From: Rhizobium sp. 16-488-2b
GTDB taxonomy: Bacteria > Pseudomonadota > Alphaproteobacteria > Rhizobiales > Rhizobiaceae
Assembly (NCBI RefSeq): GCF_017741815.1
Contig: NZ_JAGHMF010000014.1
Location: 124,001-188,000 of the forward strand
Length of the DNA stretch: 64,000 nt
Direction: 5' to 3'
Both the position numbers and the translations under genes were made by a program. A model generated the notes under the pieces. That model made no database searches. It saw only the letters and a program-made list of their open reading frames with translations, and had not been told where the DNA came from. This document shows positions 9,197 through 17,835 of the stretch, one piece after another (within the stretch, counting starts at the first letter, position 1; every line of letters begins with the position of its first letter).

Positions 9197-11680
9197 ATGA
9201 GCAACAGTTTCGACGATATGCCCTTCTTCGACGAGGAGCCGGGCGAAGCGCCGCGCAAGCCGCAAGCCCCCGCAGCCCCAGCCCGCGGCGCCCCAGCATC
9301 GGGAGGTCTCGCCGCCCGCGCCATGGCCGCCCGTGGCGGCGCTCGAGAGCGGCCGGATTATCTCGATGGTCTCAATCCCGAGCAGACCGAAGCCGTCGAA
9401 ACGCTGGAGGGCCCGGTCCTCGTGCTCGCCGGCGCCGGCACCGGCAAGACGCGCGTGCTGACCACGCGCATCGCCCATATTCTGAATACCAACCGCGCCT
9501 TCCCCTCGCAGATTCTCGCCGTCACCTTCACCAACAAGGCCGCCCGCGAAATGAAGGAGCGTATCGCGCATCTGGTCGGCGGCGCGGTCGAGGGCATGCC
9601 CTGGCTCGGCACCTTCCACTCGATCGGCGTCAAGCTGCTGCGTCGCCACGCCGAGCTCGTCAACCTGCGCTCCGATTTCACCATTCTCGACACCGACGAC
9701 GTCGTGCGCCTCGTCAAGCAGCTGATCCAGGCAGAAGGCCTCGACGACAAGCGCTGGCCGGCCAAGCAGTTCGCCGGCATGATCGACACCTGGAAGAACA
9801 AGGGGCTGGGCCCCGCCGACATCCCAGAAGGCGACGCCCGCGCCTTCGCCAACGGCAAGGGCCGCGAACTCTACTTCGCCTACCAGCAGCGCCTCTCGAC
9901 ACTGAACGCCTGCGATTTCGGCGACCTCCTGATGCATCCGATCGCGATCTTCAGGAAGACGCCGGATCTGCTCAAGGAATACCATCAGCGCTTCCGCTAT
10001 ATCCTCGTCGACGAATATCAGGACACCAACACCGCGCAGTACATGTGGCTGCGCCTGCTCGCCCAGCGCCCAAAGGGCGAGCCGCAGAATGTCTGCTGCG
10101 TCGGCGACGACGACCAGTCGATCTATGGCTGGCGCGGCGCCGAAGTGGACAACATCCTGCGCTTCGAGAAGGATTTCCCCGGCGCCAAGGTGATCAAGCT
10201 CGAGCGCAACTACCGCTCCACCGCCCATATTCTGGGCGCCGCCGCCCACCTGATCACCCATAATGAAGGCCGCCTCGGCAAGACGCTGTTCACCGACCGC
10301 CGCGACCCCGATGATATCAAGGTGCAGGTCCACGCCTCCTGGGATTCGGAAGAGGAAGCCCGCGCCATCGGCGACGAGATCGAACAGCTGCAGCGCAATC
10401 AGCACAAGCTGAACGACATCGCGATCCTCGTGCGCGCCTCCTTCCAGATGCGCGAGTTCGAAGACCGCTTCGTCACGCTCGGCCTCAACTACCGCGTCAT
10501 CGGCGGCCCACGCTTCTACGAGCGCCTCGAAATCCGCGATGCCATGGCCTATTTCCGCCTCGTCGCCCAGCCGGCCGACGACCTCGCCTTCGAGCGCATC
10601 ATCAATACCCCCAAGCGCGGCCTCGGCGACACCACCGTACGCGCGCTGCACGATTATGCCCGCGCCCGCGACATCCCGATGCTTGCGGCAGCCGCCGACA
10701 TGATCGAGACCGACGAGCTGAAGCCGAAGGCGCGAAAAGCGCTGTTCGACGTGATTCAATCTTTCCGCAGATGGCAGGAAAGGCTTGAAAACACATCACA
10801 TACCGAGCTCGCCGAGCAGATCCTCGAAGAGTCCGGCTATACCGACATGTGGAAGGCCGACAAGACCGCCGACGCCCCCGCCCGCCTCGACAACCTGAAG
10901 GAACTCATCCGCTCGATGGAGAGCTTCGAGTCCATGCGCGGCTTCCTCGAGCACGTCTCGCTGGTCATGGACGCCGAGCAGAACGAGAACCTCGACGCGG
11001 TCTCGATCATGACGCTGCACTCGGCCAAGGGCCTCGAATTCGAGACCGTCTTCCTGCCCGGCTGGGAAGAAGGCCTCTTCCCGCACCAGCGCTCGCTCGA
11101 CGAGACCGGCCGCGCAGGCCTCGAGGAAGAGCGCCGCCTCGCCTATGTGGGGCTGACCCGCGCCAAGCGCCGCTGCCACATCTGGTTCGTCTCCAACCGC
11201 CGCATCCACGGCCTGTGGCAATCGACCATCCCCTCGCGCTTCCTCGACGAACTGCCCGATACCCATGTCGAGGTCGCCGAAGTCGAGCAGAGCTACGGCG
11301 GTTACGGTCGCGGCGGCTATGGCCAGTCGCGCTTCGACAAGGCCGAGCCCTTCGCCAACAGCTATTCCACCCCCGGCTGGAAACGCGCCCAGCAAAACCG
11401 CAACGACGCCACCCGCGACAACTGGGGCTCCCGCTCCGGCCACTCGGTCGAGCGCATCGGTTACGGCGAAAGCGGCCCGAAAACCCGCACCATCGACGGC
11501 GAACTCGTCGCCAAGTCGACAGCAACCCAGCCCTCGAAATTCACCATCGGCGACCGCGTCTTCCACATGAAGTTCGGCAACGGCAACATCAAGATGATCG
11601 AGGGTAACAAGCTGACGATCGACTTCGACAAGGCCGGCGAAAAGCGGGTGCTTGACGGGTTTGTCGAGGCGGTCGGCTAG
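9197..11680 (+). CDS. uvrD: UvrD/PcrA/Rep-type SF1A DNA helicase
   Basis: An 827-residue ATP-dependent 3'-5' helicase of the UvrD/PcrA group. Walker A GAGTGKT is at residues 79-85, the Q motif LNPEQTEAV just before it, motif II is VDEYQDTN, motif III DDQSIYGWRG, motif IV ERNYRS, and the LHSAKGLEFETVFLPGWEEGLFP and YVGLTRA motifs follow. The C-terminal RFGNG-like segment (HMKFGNGNIKMIE) is the UvrD Tudor-like domain that binds RNA polymerase. The N-terminal 55 residues are Ala/Pro-rich and extra to the core. Role: nucleotide excision and mismatch repair. The start at 9197 is the first ATG that omits the repeat-derived leader. Confidence 0.9.
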   Translation: MSNSFDDMPFFDEEPGEAPRKPQAPAAPARGAPASGGLAARAMAARGGARERPDYLDGLNPEQTEAVETLEGPVLVLAGAGTGKTRVLTTRIAHILNTNRAFPSQILAVTFTNKAAREMKERIAHLVGGAVEGMPWLGTFHSIGVKLLRRHAELVNLRSDFTILDTDDVVRLVKQLIQAEGLDDKRWPAKQFAGMIDTWKNKGLGPADIPEGDARAFANGKGRELYFAYQQRLSTLNACDFGDLLMHPIAIFRKTPDLLKEYHQRFRYILVDEYQDTNTAQYMWLRLLAQRPKGEPQNVCCVGDDDQSIYGWRGAEVDNILRFEKDFPGAKVIKLERNYRSTAHILGAAAHLITHNEGRLGKTLFTDRRDPDDIKVQVHASWDSEEEARAIGDEIEQLQRNQHKLNDIAILVRASFQMREFEDRFVTLGLNYRVIGGPRFYERLEIRDAMAYFRLVAQPADDLAFERIINTPKRGLGDTTVRALHDYARARDIPMLAAAADMIETDELKPKARKALFDVIQSFRRWQERLENTSHTELAEQILEESGYTDMWKADKTADAPARLDNLKELIRSMESFESMRGFLEHVSLVMDAEQNENLDAVSIMTLHSAKGLEFETVFLPGWEEGLFPHQRSLDETGRAGLEEERRLAYVGLTRAKRRCHIWFVSNRRIHGLWQSTIPSRFLDELPDTHVEVAEVEQSYGGYGRGGYGQSRFDKAEPFANSYSTPGWKRAQQNRNDATRDNWGSRSGHSVERIGYGESGPKTRTIDGELVAKSTATQPSKFTIGDRVFHMKFGNGNIKMIEGNKLTIDFDKAGEKRVLDGFVEAVG

Positions 11681-11685
11681 AGAAG

Positions 11686-11710
11686 ACGCGGCGGCCCAAA
11701 GCCGCCGTCA
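11686..11710 (+). terminator. Possible terminator after the helicase gene
   Basis: GGCGGC-ccaaa-GCCGCC hairpin just after the stop, followed only by CACCCTTTCG. The T-run is poor, so termination is uncertain. Confidence 0.4.
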
Positions 11711-11794
11711 CCCTTTCGTGACTTCGCATATAGGCCCACCTCCCGCATACTCCCGGCGCCCGCACCATAATCACGGGCCTAATAGGAGGATGCC

Positions 11795-11896
11795 ATGAAA
11801 CGCTACTCGCTATCCCTGATCGCAATGTCCCTTGCACTGGCCATCGTCGGCAACCCGGCGATCGCGCTCGCTTGCAACAAGATCATCGGGACGTGA
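11795..11896 (+). CDS. 33-aa exported micropeptide
   Basis: A strong AGGAGG (11785-11790) sits four bases before an ATG that opens a 33-codon frame. The product is nearly all signal peptide: basic start MKRYS, hydrophobic core LSLIAMSLALAIVG, and an A-L-A cleavage site before a single Cys (ALAC), leaving a mature tail of only CNKIIGT. The site is not a canonical lipobox, so signal peptidase I or II are both possible. It lies alone between the helicase and the convergent HsdR_N gene. Such tiny exported peptides occur in alphaproteobacteria but have no known role. Confidence 0.55.
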   Translation: MKRYSLSLIAMSLALAIVGNPAIALACNKIIGT

Positions 11897-11948
11897 TCAG
11901 CTGAAATGAATAGGGTGAGCGGGTGCGAGCCCGCTCATTCCCTGCCAC

Positions 11949-13025
11949 TTAGCCGCCATTTCCGATGTAGGATTGGATCACAGACTGAATTTGCGTCTTC
12001 GCTTTGAAGATATCGGTCACCTGCACGATATCAAATCGCGCGCCCGCTTTGTCTGAATCGAAAATCGTCAGGAATTTTGTCTTCGAGTTGAAGTGAAGCC
12101 TGACGATCGGCTTGCGATTATTGTCATCGAAGTTGATGCCGCAATACGATTTCTGATCACGCATCACCACGCGGGAAATATCGGCGATCTCCGCCGCAAT
12201 CGCGCGAACGATGTTGAAGCCATCGACTTCTTCCTGTGTCGTCTCGATCCCGTCGCCGTCCTCCGTCAGTTGCGTCACGGAGTCGACGTCCTTGATCGTC
12301 GGGATATTGACGTTGTCGTTGAAAGCGGCCGTGAGCTTCTTCTGTATCTTCTGCCTGACCAGATCCTCGAACGCGCGCTTGATGATCGGCTTGAACTCGC
12401 TGACCACCGCTGAGGTCAGCTTGCCTTCATAAAGCCCTTTCGAGATCATCCGGACAAACTCGTCATCGGGATCGTTGAACTGCGCTTCGATGCTACTGAT
12501 CGCAGCCTTCATCCGTTTCAACGTATTGGCAGAACTCTTGATGTCGGCGATCGAGAAGCGATCCTTGTGGAATTTCTCCAATTCCTTGAGATCGTTGTCG
12601 TCGTAGTCGAAGAGATCGAACTTGAAGAACGGATTGGTGTCCAACTTGTTTGGCGCATCAAGGTCGGTGAAGAACCAGATCTGGATGCCGTTCGTCAGGA
12701 TGGCAATCGAGCAGTCTGTCGTTGAGAAATATCGATAAAGCTGGCTGTATTGAGCTTGTGACAGGTTGGCGCTTACAGCCTTCGCCTCCAGTATATACTC
12801 GATGCGATCATTGATCCTGACCGCATAATCAACTTTCTCACCCTTTTTCAGACCGACATCCGCGGTGAACTCCGGGACAATCTGTGAGGGATCGAAAACA
12901 TCGAAGCCTAAAGTTCGAAGAAATGGCATGACTAGCGCGTTCTTTGTCGCCTCTTCTGTTAACGCAATAGTCTGCGCGGAAACGGCACGCTTGGAGAGTT
13001 CTGTAACCTGTTCTTTGAAAGACAT
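11949..13025 (-). CDS. Stand-alone type I restriction R-subunit N-terminal (HsdR_N/PD-(D/E)XK) protein
   Basis: A 358-residue protein. The N-terminal 150 residues look like the nuclease domain of type I restriction R subunits: a KNALVMPFLRTLGFDVFDP segment, then EKVDYAV and YILEAKAV, which fit the D and E-x-K residues of the PD-(D/E)XK fold, followed by QLYRYFSTTDCSIAILTNG. The C-terminal part has no helicase motif; it contains a FDDNNRKPIVRLHFN strand pattern. No hsdM or hsdS gene is nearby. It could be a solitary nuclease, a defence remnant or a housekeeping family member. I prefer the start at 13025 (GGGGA eight bases upstream); 13055 is possible. Confidence 0.75.
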   Translation of the reverse strand: MSFKEQVTELSKRAVSAQTIALTEEATKNALVMPFLRTLGFDVFDPSQIVPEFTADVGLKKGEKVDYAVRINDRIEYILEAKAVSANLSQAQYSQLYRYFSTTDCSIAILTNGIQIWFFTDLDAPNKLDTNPFFKFDLFDYDDNDLKELEKFHKDRFSIADIKSSANTLKRMKAAISSIEAQFNDPDDEFVRMISKGLYEGKLTSAVVSEFKPIIKRAFEDLVRQKIQKKLTAAFNDNVNIPTIKDVDSVTQLTEDGDGIETTQEEVDGFNIVRAIAAEIADISRVVMRDQKSYCGINFDDNNRKPIVRLHFNSKTKFLTIFDSDKAGARFDIVQVTDIFKAKTQIQSVIQSYIGNGG

Positions 13026-13104
13026 TGATTGATCCCCAGAATCACTAGGAATCAATTATTAAATGCACTCATAAAAAGTGCAATCCATGGGAGAGTTGAA
13101 GCCC

Positions 13105-13452
13105 TCACCCCAAGATCGGCATCGACCCCAGCCCCAATATATCGTTGAGCAGCGCCAGCCCGATCCCCGCGGCCACGATCGTCAGTCCGATCAGAAACAA
13201 CCGCCGCGAGCGGTCGTATTTGGCGGCGATCAGCGAATCCCGCGCCAAGAGATCGGCGAAGACCTTCACCTGCAGGCCGATGCCGACGACAAGCAGCAGC
13301 ATTGGCAGGATGTCGATCCGGCTCCAGTCGTTCGGGTTGGAGACCCAGCGGCTGATGAAGGTGAGGCAGAAGCCGAGGATGATGCCGGCGGCGGTCAGCG
13401 AGCCGTTGCGGAAGGTGGCGTCGATCTTCTCTTCCGGATCCGGCTCGGGCAT
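13105..13452 (-). CDS. Small three-helix membrane protein of unknown function
   Basis: A 115-residue protein with an acidic start (PEPDPEEKIDATFRNG) and three hydrophobic segments at about residues 18-36, 48-68 and 84-106, separated by short basic loops (KYDRSRR). No known family is recognised. It lies 80 bp from the HsdR_N gene on the same strand but upstream of it, so co-transcription is possible. The Shine-Dalgarno sequence is weak. Confidence 0.7.
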   Translation of the reverse strand: MPEPDPEEKIDATFRNGSLTAAGIILGFCLTFISRWVSNPNDWSRIDILPMLLLVVGIGLQVKVFADLLARDSLIAAKYDRSRRLFLIGLTIVAAGIGLALLNDILGLGSMPILG

Positions 13453-13740
13453 GGCTCTGGCTTTCGGTTGAACGGCTCAACGAAGCAAGGCAGAAATCGC
13501 GCGAAACGGCAAGAGCGGCCGAAGATTACAAAAGCTTCACTAAAATATCATGTTTTAATCTTGCCAGTCCTGTCGGCCCCGGCTAGGTAAGAAACACATC
13601 TGCCGCATCCGCTCCTTGAGAGCGGCGCCGCACGTAAGCGTTAACGTCAACCAACGCGCTGATCGAACCCGAAGCCGGGGTGCGAGCGGCGCGGCGTGCC
13701 TGCGTCCTGAGCGTCCCGGTTCTTGAAGAAGGAACCGAAT

Positions 13741-14577
13741 ATGACGGCCAACACCACGCCATCCCCCACCGAAAAGCGCCACCTGATCGAACGCGTTCGC
13801 CATGAACTGAAGCGCCGCGTGCTCACCGTCCGCCGCGTCGAACACGTCACGCCGCAAATGCTGCGCGTCACCCTCGAGGGCGCCGATCTCGAAGGCTTCG
13901 TCAGCCTCGGCCATGACGACCACGTCAAGATCCTCGTGCCCCGCCCCGGCGAGGAACCGGCGTTTCCGGAGATGGGCCCCGAGGGCAAGCTTTTGATCGA
14001 CCCGGAAAACCGCCCGTCGCTGCGCGACTACACGCCTCGCCGCTATGATCCCGTGGCCGGAGAACTCGACATCGACTTCGCGCTGCACGAGGCCGGCCCC
14101 GCCACCGAATGGGCGCTCAATGCCAAGCCCGGCGACAGGCTCGGCCTCGGCGGTCCGCGCGGCTCCTTCGTCGTCTCCACCGATTTCGACTGGTATCTGC
14201 TGGTCGGCGACGAAACCGCGCTCCCCGCCATCGGCCGCCGCCTCGAAGAGTTGCCCGAAGGCGCCAAGGCGATCGTCGTCGCCGAAGTCGCCGGCCCCGA
14301 GGAAGAGCAGGCCTTCGCGAGCAAGGCCGACCTCTCCGTCACCTGGCTGCATCGCGGCGCACAGCCGGCGGGCACCACGGACGATCTCGAACAGGTGCTG
14401 CGCGATATCATGTTGCCCGAGGGCGACGGCTATGTCTGGATCGCCTGCGAAACCGTCCTCGCCAAGCGCCTGCGTGTCGTCATGGTCGAGGAGCGCGGGC
14501 ACCCCAAGCCCTGGATCAAGGCCGCCGGCTACTGGAAGCGCGGCCAGGCCGATTTCCACGAGACGCACGGGGATTGA
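13741..14577 (+). CDS. Siderophore-interacting protein (FAD/NAD(P)H ferric-siderophore reductase)
   Basis: A 278-residue flavoprotein of the ViuB/SIP family. The FAD-binding barrel carries RDYTPRRYD, followed by ELDIDFALHEAGPATEWA and GPRGSF for flavin and phosphate binding. The C-terminal half is the NAD(P)H domain (YLLVGDETALPAIGRRLEEL, then YVWIACET) ending in the family signature GYWKRGQADFHE. It would reduce iron in imported siderophores in the cytoplasm. The ATG at 13741 has GAAGGA eight bases upstream; the nearby TTG at 13723 is less likely. No siderophore uptake gene is adjacent. Confidence 0.9.
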   Translation: MTANTTPSPTEKRHLIERVRHELKRRVLTVRRVEHVTPQMLRVTLEGADLEGFVSLGHDDHVKILVPRPGEEPAFPEMGPEGKLLIDPENRPSLRDYTPRRYDPVAGELDIDFALHEAGPATEWALNAKPGDRLGLGGPRGSFVVSTDFDWYLLVGDETALPAIGRRLEELPEGAKAIVVAEVAGPEEEQAFASKADLSVTWLHRGAQPAGTTDDLEQVLRDIMLPEGDGYVWIACETVLAKRLRVVMVEERGHPKPWIKAAGYWKRGQADFHETHGD

Positions 14578-14587
14578 GGACTCCGCC

Positions 14588-14838
14588 GTCATACTCGGGC
14601 TCGTCCCGAGTATCTGCTCAGCGTGCCACTTGCTCGACGGGAATGGACACGAGGAAAGGCGGGGCTGCGGGTGCTCGCAGCCGTCCACCCACAGCCGCAC
14701 CGTTGCACTCTCGGCGACGTGCTTAGATCCTCGGCACCTTGGCCGAGGATGACGCCGCGCGTGGGGTTTTCGCTGCGGGAACAAGTGGTTGGTGGCCGTC
14801 ACCAGATGTCTGGGCACCGCCGCTGCTCCACTCTCGGC
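14588..14838. repeat. Intergenic mosaic repeat A', copy 1
   Basis: A 251-bp unit repeated directly after itself. It starts with a CATACTCGGG-ctcgt-CCCGAGTAT hairpin, runs through TGCTCGACGGGAATGGACAC and later holds the GATCCTCGGcac...CCGAGGAT palindrome and GGGGTTTTCGCTGCGG. These modules are shared with the repeats at 8.7-9.1 kb but in the opposite order. Confidence 0.75.
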
Positions 14839-15050
14839 GTCATACTCGGGCTCGTCCCGAGTATCTGCTAAGCGTGCCGCTTGCTCGACGGGAATGGACA
14901 CGAGGAAAGACGGCGCTGCGGGTGTTCGCGGGCACCGAGTCAAAGCCGCACCGCTGCACTCTCGGCGGCGTGCTTAGATCCTCGGGACAAGCCCGAGGAT
15001 GACGCCGCGAATGGGGTTTTCGCTGCGGAAACAAATAGTTGCCGGTTGCC
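14839..15050. repeat. Intergenic mosaic repeat A', copy 2
   Basis: Second copy of the unit, slightly shorter. Its GATCCTCGGGacaaGCCCGAGGAT palindrome is closer to perfect than in copy 1. From here to the EF-hand gene no further gene is seen; the stretch 15060-15180 is plain leader. Confidence 0.75.
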
Positions 15051-15229
15051 GCCCCGAATCGCCCACACACATAGCGTAAACGAAATCTTAATCCCGCCCC
15101 TTGATCTCGGTCAATCGGGGGAAATTCATCACAACATTCCCCTTTTGACGCCGCCGGCAAATCACCTTAGCCCGTCCATGTTCGTCCATGAAGGACGGCT
15201 TTCACGATGGACTCGCAAAGGAGATTCCA

Positions 15230-15733
15230 GTGACCAGTGTTTCCTCCCTGGGCGGCAATAGCGCCCAGTATATTTCCAGCCTCGACAAGAATGGCGACGG
15301 CATCGTCTCCGCCGACGAACTGGCCGCAGCCAACACAACCAGCGCCACGAGCGCGACGACGACCAAGGCATCGACGGCGAATAGCACCGCCGACAGCGCC
15401 AGCGTCACCCAGAAGATCGCAGCCGACATCCTCTCGCTGATGCTGCAGCTGCAGCAGTCGAGCGAAAGCGACGACGGGTCGAGCGACGATGGCAGCCTCT
15501 CCGGCAACAGCCCCAAGGGCATTCTGGCGCTGATGGACAGCAACAACGACGGCAAGCTGACGACCAGCGAAGTTCTCTCCGCCGATCCGTCGAAGATCGC
15601 CGAGAGTGCCGGCGCCGGCGACAACACCGCAGTGACGCAGGTCCTCACCGACATGCAGACCGCCATCCGCGCCTACCAGACCACCTACGGCTCTTCGCTC
15701 GCCGCCGATACCGACAACACGCAGACTGCGTGA
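15230..15733 (+). CDS. EF-hand calcium-binding protein
   Basis: A 167-residue protein with two canonical EF-hand loops: residues 19-30 (DKNGDGIVSADE) and 103-114 (DSNNDGKLTTSE), each with the D-x-N/D-x-D-G-x-hydrophobic-x-x-x-E pattern. The loops are joined by an Ala/Thr/Ser-rich stretch and an acidic Ser/Asp/Gly patch. There is no obvious signal peptide. I chose the GTG at 15230 because AAGGAG lies six bases before it; an upstream ATG at 15188 lacks a site. It is monocistronic, followed by a 260-bp gap. The partner or process is unknown; calcium binding is predicted from the loops only. Confidence 0.82.
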   Translation: MTSVSSLGGNSAQYISSLDKNGDGIVSADELAAANTTSATSATTTKASTANSTADSASVTQKIAADILSLMLQLQQSSESDDGSSDDGSLSGNSPKGILALMDSNNDGKLTTSEVLSADPSKIAESAGAGDNTAVTQVLTDMQTAIRAYQTTYGSSLAADTDNTQTA

Positions 15734-15994
15734 TCGACCAGACTTCTGACCTAAAAGGCCGCCTGATTGGCGTGCAACACGGCTCCGCCGGGGGAGCCGA
15801 AACAGCCTGTTCTTGCGATACCGCCCGCCGTGTATGGGCAAGCGGATCCAGCCTCTTCAAGCACTTGACCCGCAGTGCACGCGCCTATGGCGCAATGTCG
15901 CAGGTCGGGTGAACCAATAGCCCCGCCGTTGCAACGACAGCCAAAAACCCGCAAAACCGAACTTCGACGGTAAGAACGAAGGACATGGCATTTC

Positions 15995-17635
15995 ATGGAA
16001 AGCATCAGCGTTTCGTTGATCCTGCTCTTTGCAGTGGTCGTTAGCGGAACACTCACCAGGCTCTCCCCGATCCCGATCCCGCCGCCTCTCGTGCAGATCG
16101 CGCTCGGCGCCGTCATCGCCTCGGTGGCCGATCTTGGTGTGAACCTCGATCCCGACCTCTTCTTCCTGCTCTTCCTGCCGCCGCTGCTCTTTCTCGATGG
16201 CTGGCGCATTCCAAAGGAAGGCCTGTTGCGCGACAAGACCGTCATCCTCGAGCTGGCGCTCGGCCTCGTCATCTTCACCGTTCTCGGCGTCGGCCTGCTG
16301 ATCCACCTGCTCATCCCCTCCATGCCGCTCGCGGTCGCCTTCGCGCTGGCAGCCATCCTCTCGCCGACGGATCCGATCGCCGTTTCGGCGATTGCCGCCC
16401 GCGTGCCGATCCCCAACCGTCTGATGCACATCCTCGAGGGTGAATCGCTGCTCAACGATGCATCCGGCCTGGTTTGCATGCGGTTTGCGGTCGCTGCCGC
16501 ACTCACCGGCACCTTTTCGCTGACGGATGCCGTCGGCACCTTCTTCTGGGTGGCGATCGGCGGCATTGCCATCGGCGTCGGCGTCACTTGGGCCGTCATG
16601 CAGCTGCAGCGCTTTATCACGCGCAAGCTTGGCGAGGAGACCGGCTCGCAGATCCTCATCAGCCTGCTCTTGCCGTTTGCCGCCTATCTGATCGCCGAAC
16701 ACCTGGAATGCTCCGGCATTCTGGCGGCGGTCGCGGCTGGCATCACCATGAGCTACGGCGAGCAGAGCGGCCGCGCATCCGCCGTCACCCGCGTGCGCCG
16801 CACCGCCGTATGGGATACGGTCCAGTTCGCCATGAACGGCGTCATCTTCGTGCTGCTCGGCGAGCAGCTCCCGCAGATCGCCTCCAGCGCCATCCACATC
16901 GTTCGCGAAACCGGGCATTATGACCCGCTGTGGCTCATCGTCTACATCGTCGCGATCAACGTCGCGCTCGCCGCGCTGCGCTTCTCCTGGGTCTGGGTGT
17001 CGCTGCGCTTCACGCTCTACCGCGCCGCCCGTAGCGGCTACGATTTTACCCGCCCGAGCTGGCGCCTCGTGGCCGCCACCTCGCTTGCCGGCGCGCGCGG
17101 CGCCATCACGCTCGCCGGTGTTCTGACATTGCCGCTGACCATGGGCGACGGCTCCCCCTTCCCCGGCCGCGACCTGTCGATCTTCCTCGCCGCCGGCGTC
17201 ATCATTGTCTCCCTCGTCGCCGCCAGCATCGGCCTGCCCTTCCTCTTGAAGAACCTGCATGTGCCGGCAGAACCCTCCCACCAGCGCGAGGAGGACGAAG
17301 CGCGCATCCGCGGCGCCGAGGCCGCCATCAAGGCGATCGAGCAGCTGCAGCACGACATGGGCGAAGGCCGCGCCGATGCCGACCTCTACGCCGACGCCGG
17401 CGCCCGCCTCATGGACGTCTACCGCCAACGCATCGCCGGTCGCTCCAAGACCGGCGACGACGCCATGCTCGCCCGCCGCAGCGAAGAAATCGAACGCAAG
17501 CTGCGTCTCGCCGGCGTCAAGGCCGAACGCGCCGAGTTTTTCCGCCTCGCCAAGAACCGCAAGCTCTCGGAAGAGCTGATGAAGAAGCTCGTGCGTGAGG
17601 CTGATCTTGCCGAGGCGCGTTTTTCGGGGACGTGA
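15995..17635 (+). CDS. Na+/H+ antiporter of the CPA1 (NhaP/NHE) family
   Basis: A 546-residue membrane protein with about twelve hydrophobic segments in the first 415 residues. The CPA1 signature motifs are present: FLPPLLFLDGWR, the ion-binding ILSPTDPIAVSAIAARVPIP and EGESLLNDASGLV segments, and GARGAITLAGVLTLP. The last 130 residues are a soluble, charged, mostly helical tail rich in Glu/Arg. It would exchange sodium (or potassium) for protons across the inner membrane for pH and salt homeostasis. It stands alone, between the EF-hand gene and an array of intergenic repeats. Confidence 0.9.
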   Translation: MESISVSLILLFAVVVSGTLTRLSPIPIPPPLVQIALGAVIASVADLGVNLDPDLFFLLFLPPLLFLDGWRIPKEGLLRDKTVILELALGLVIFTVLGVGLLIHLLIPSMPLAVAFALAAILSPTDPIAVSAIAARVPIPNRLMHILEGESLLNDASGLVCMRFAVAAALTGTFSLTDAVGTFFWVAIGGIAIGVGVTWAVMQLQRFITRKLGEETGSQILISLLLPFAAYLIAEHLECSGILAAVAAGITMSYGEQSGRASAVTRVRRTAVWDTVQFAMNGVIFVLLGEQLPQIASSAIHIVRETGHYDPLWLIVYIVAINVALAALRFSWVWVSLRFTLYRAARSGYDFTRPSWRLVAATSLAGARGAITLAGVLTLPLTMGDGSPFPGRDLSIFLAAGVIIVSLVAASIGLPFLLKNLHVPAEPSHQREEDEARIRGAEAAIKAIEQLQHDMGEGRADADLYADAGARLMDVYRQRIAGRSKTGDDAMLARRSEEIERKLRLAGVKAERAEFFRLAKNRKLSEELMKKLVREADLAEARFSGT

Positions 17636-17690
17636 GGGCGGGCCGGGTCGTGTAAGGTTTTGGTCTGACGTTGAGAGGTTTTACCGTGTA

Positions 17691-17835
17691 ACGCCCTCTC
17701 TGGCCTGCCGGCCATCTCCCCCACAAGGGGGAGAAGACTCGCGTCTATAACTCGCCCAGACAGCAAATGTGGAGCGAGCGGCCGCCCCCAGCGTTCTCCC
17801 CCCTTGTGGGGGAGATGCCGGCAGGCAGAGAGGGT
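17691..17835. repeat. Intergenic palindromic repeat B, copy 1
   Basis: A 145-bp imperfect inverted repeat. Each arm is about 42 bp and reads CCCTCTCTG-CCTGCCGGC then ATCTCCCCCACAAGGGGG, and the centre holds AGCAAATGTGGAGCGAGCGG. It is a typical rhizobial intergenic palindrome (RIME-like). It is not coding. Confidence 0.82.

Noticed and set aside
9188-10759. A 523-codon open frame opposite the helicase gene
   Set aside because: It is antisense to a clear UvrD-type gene, and its composition is the mirror of that gene; no motif is seen.
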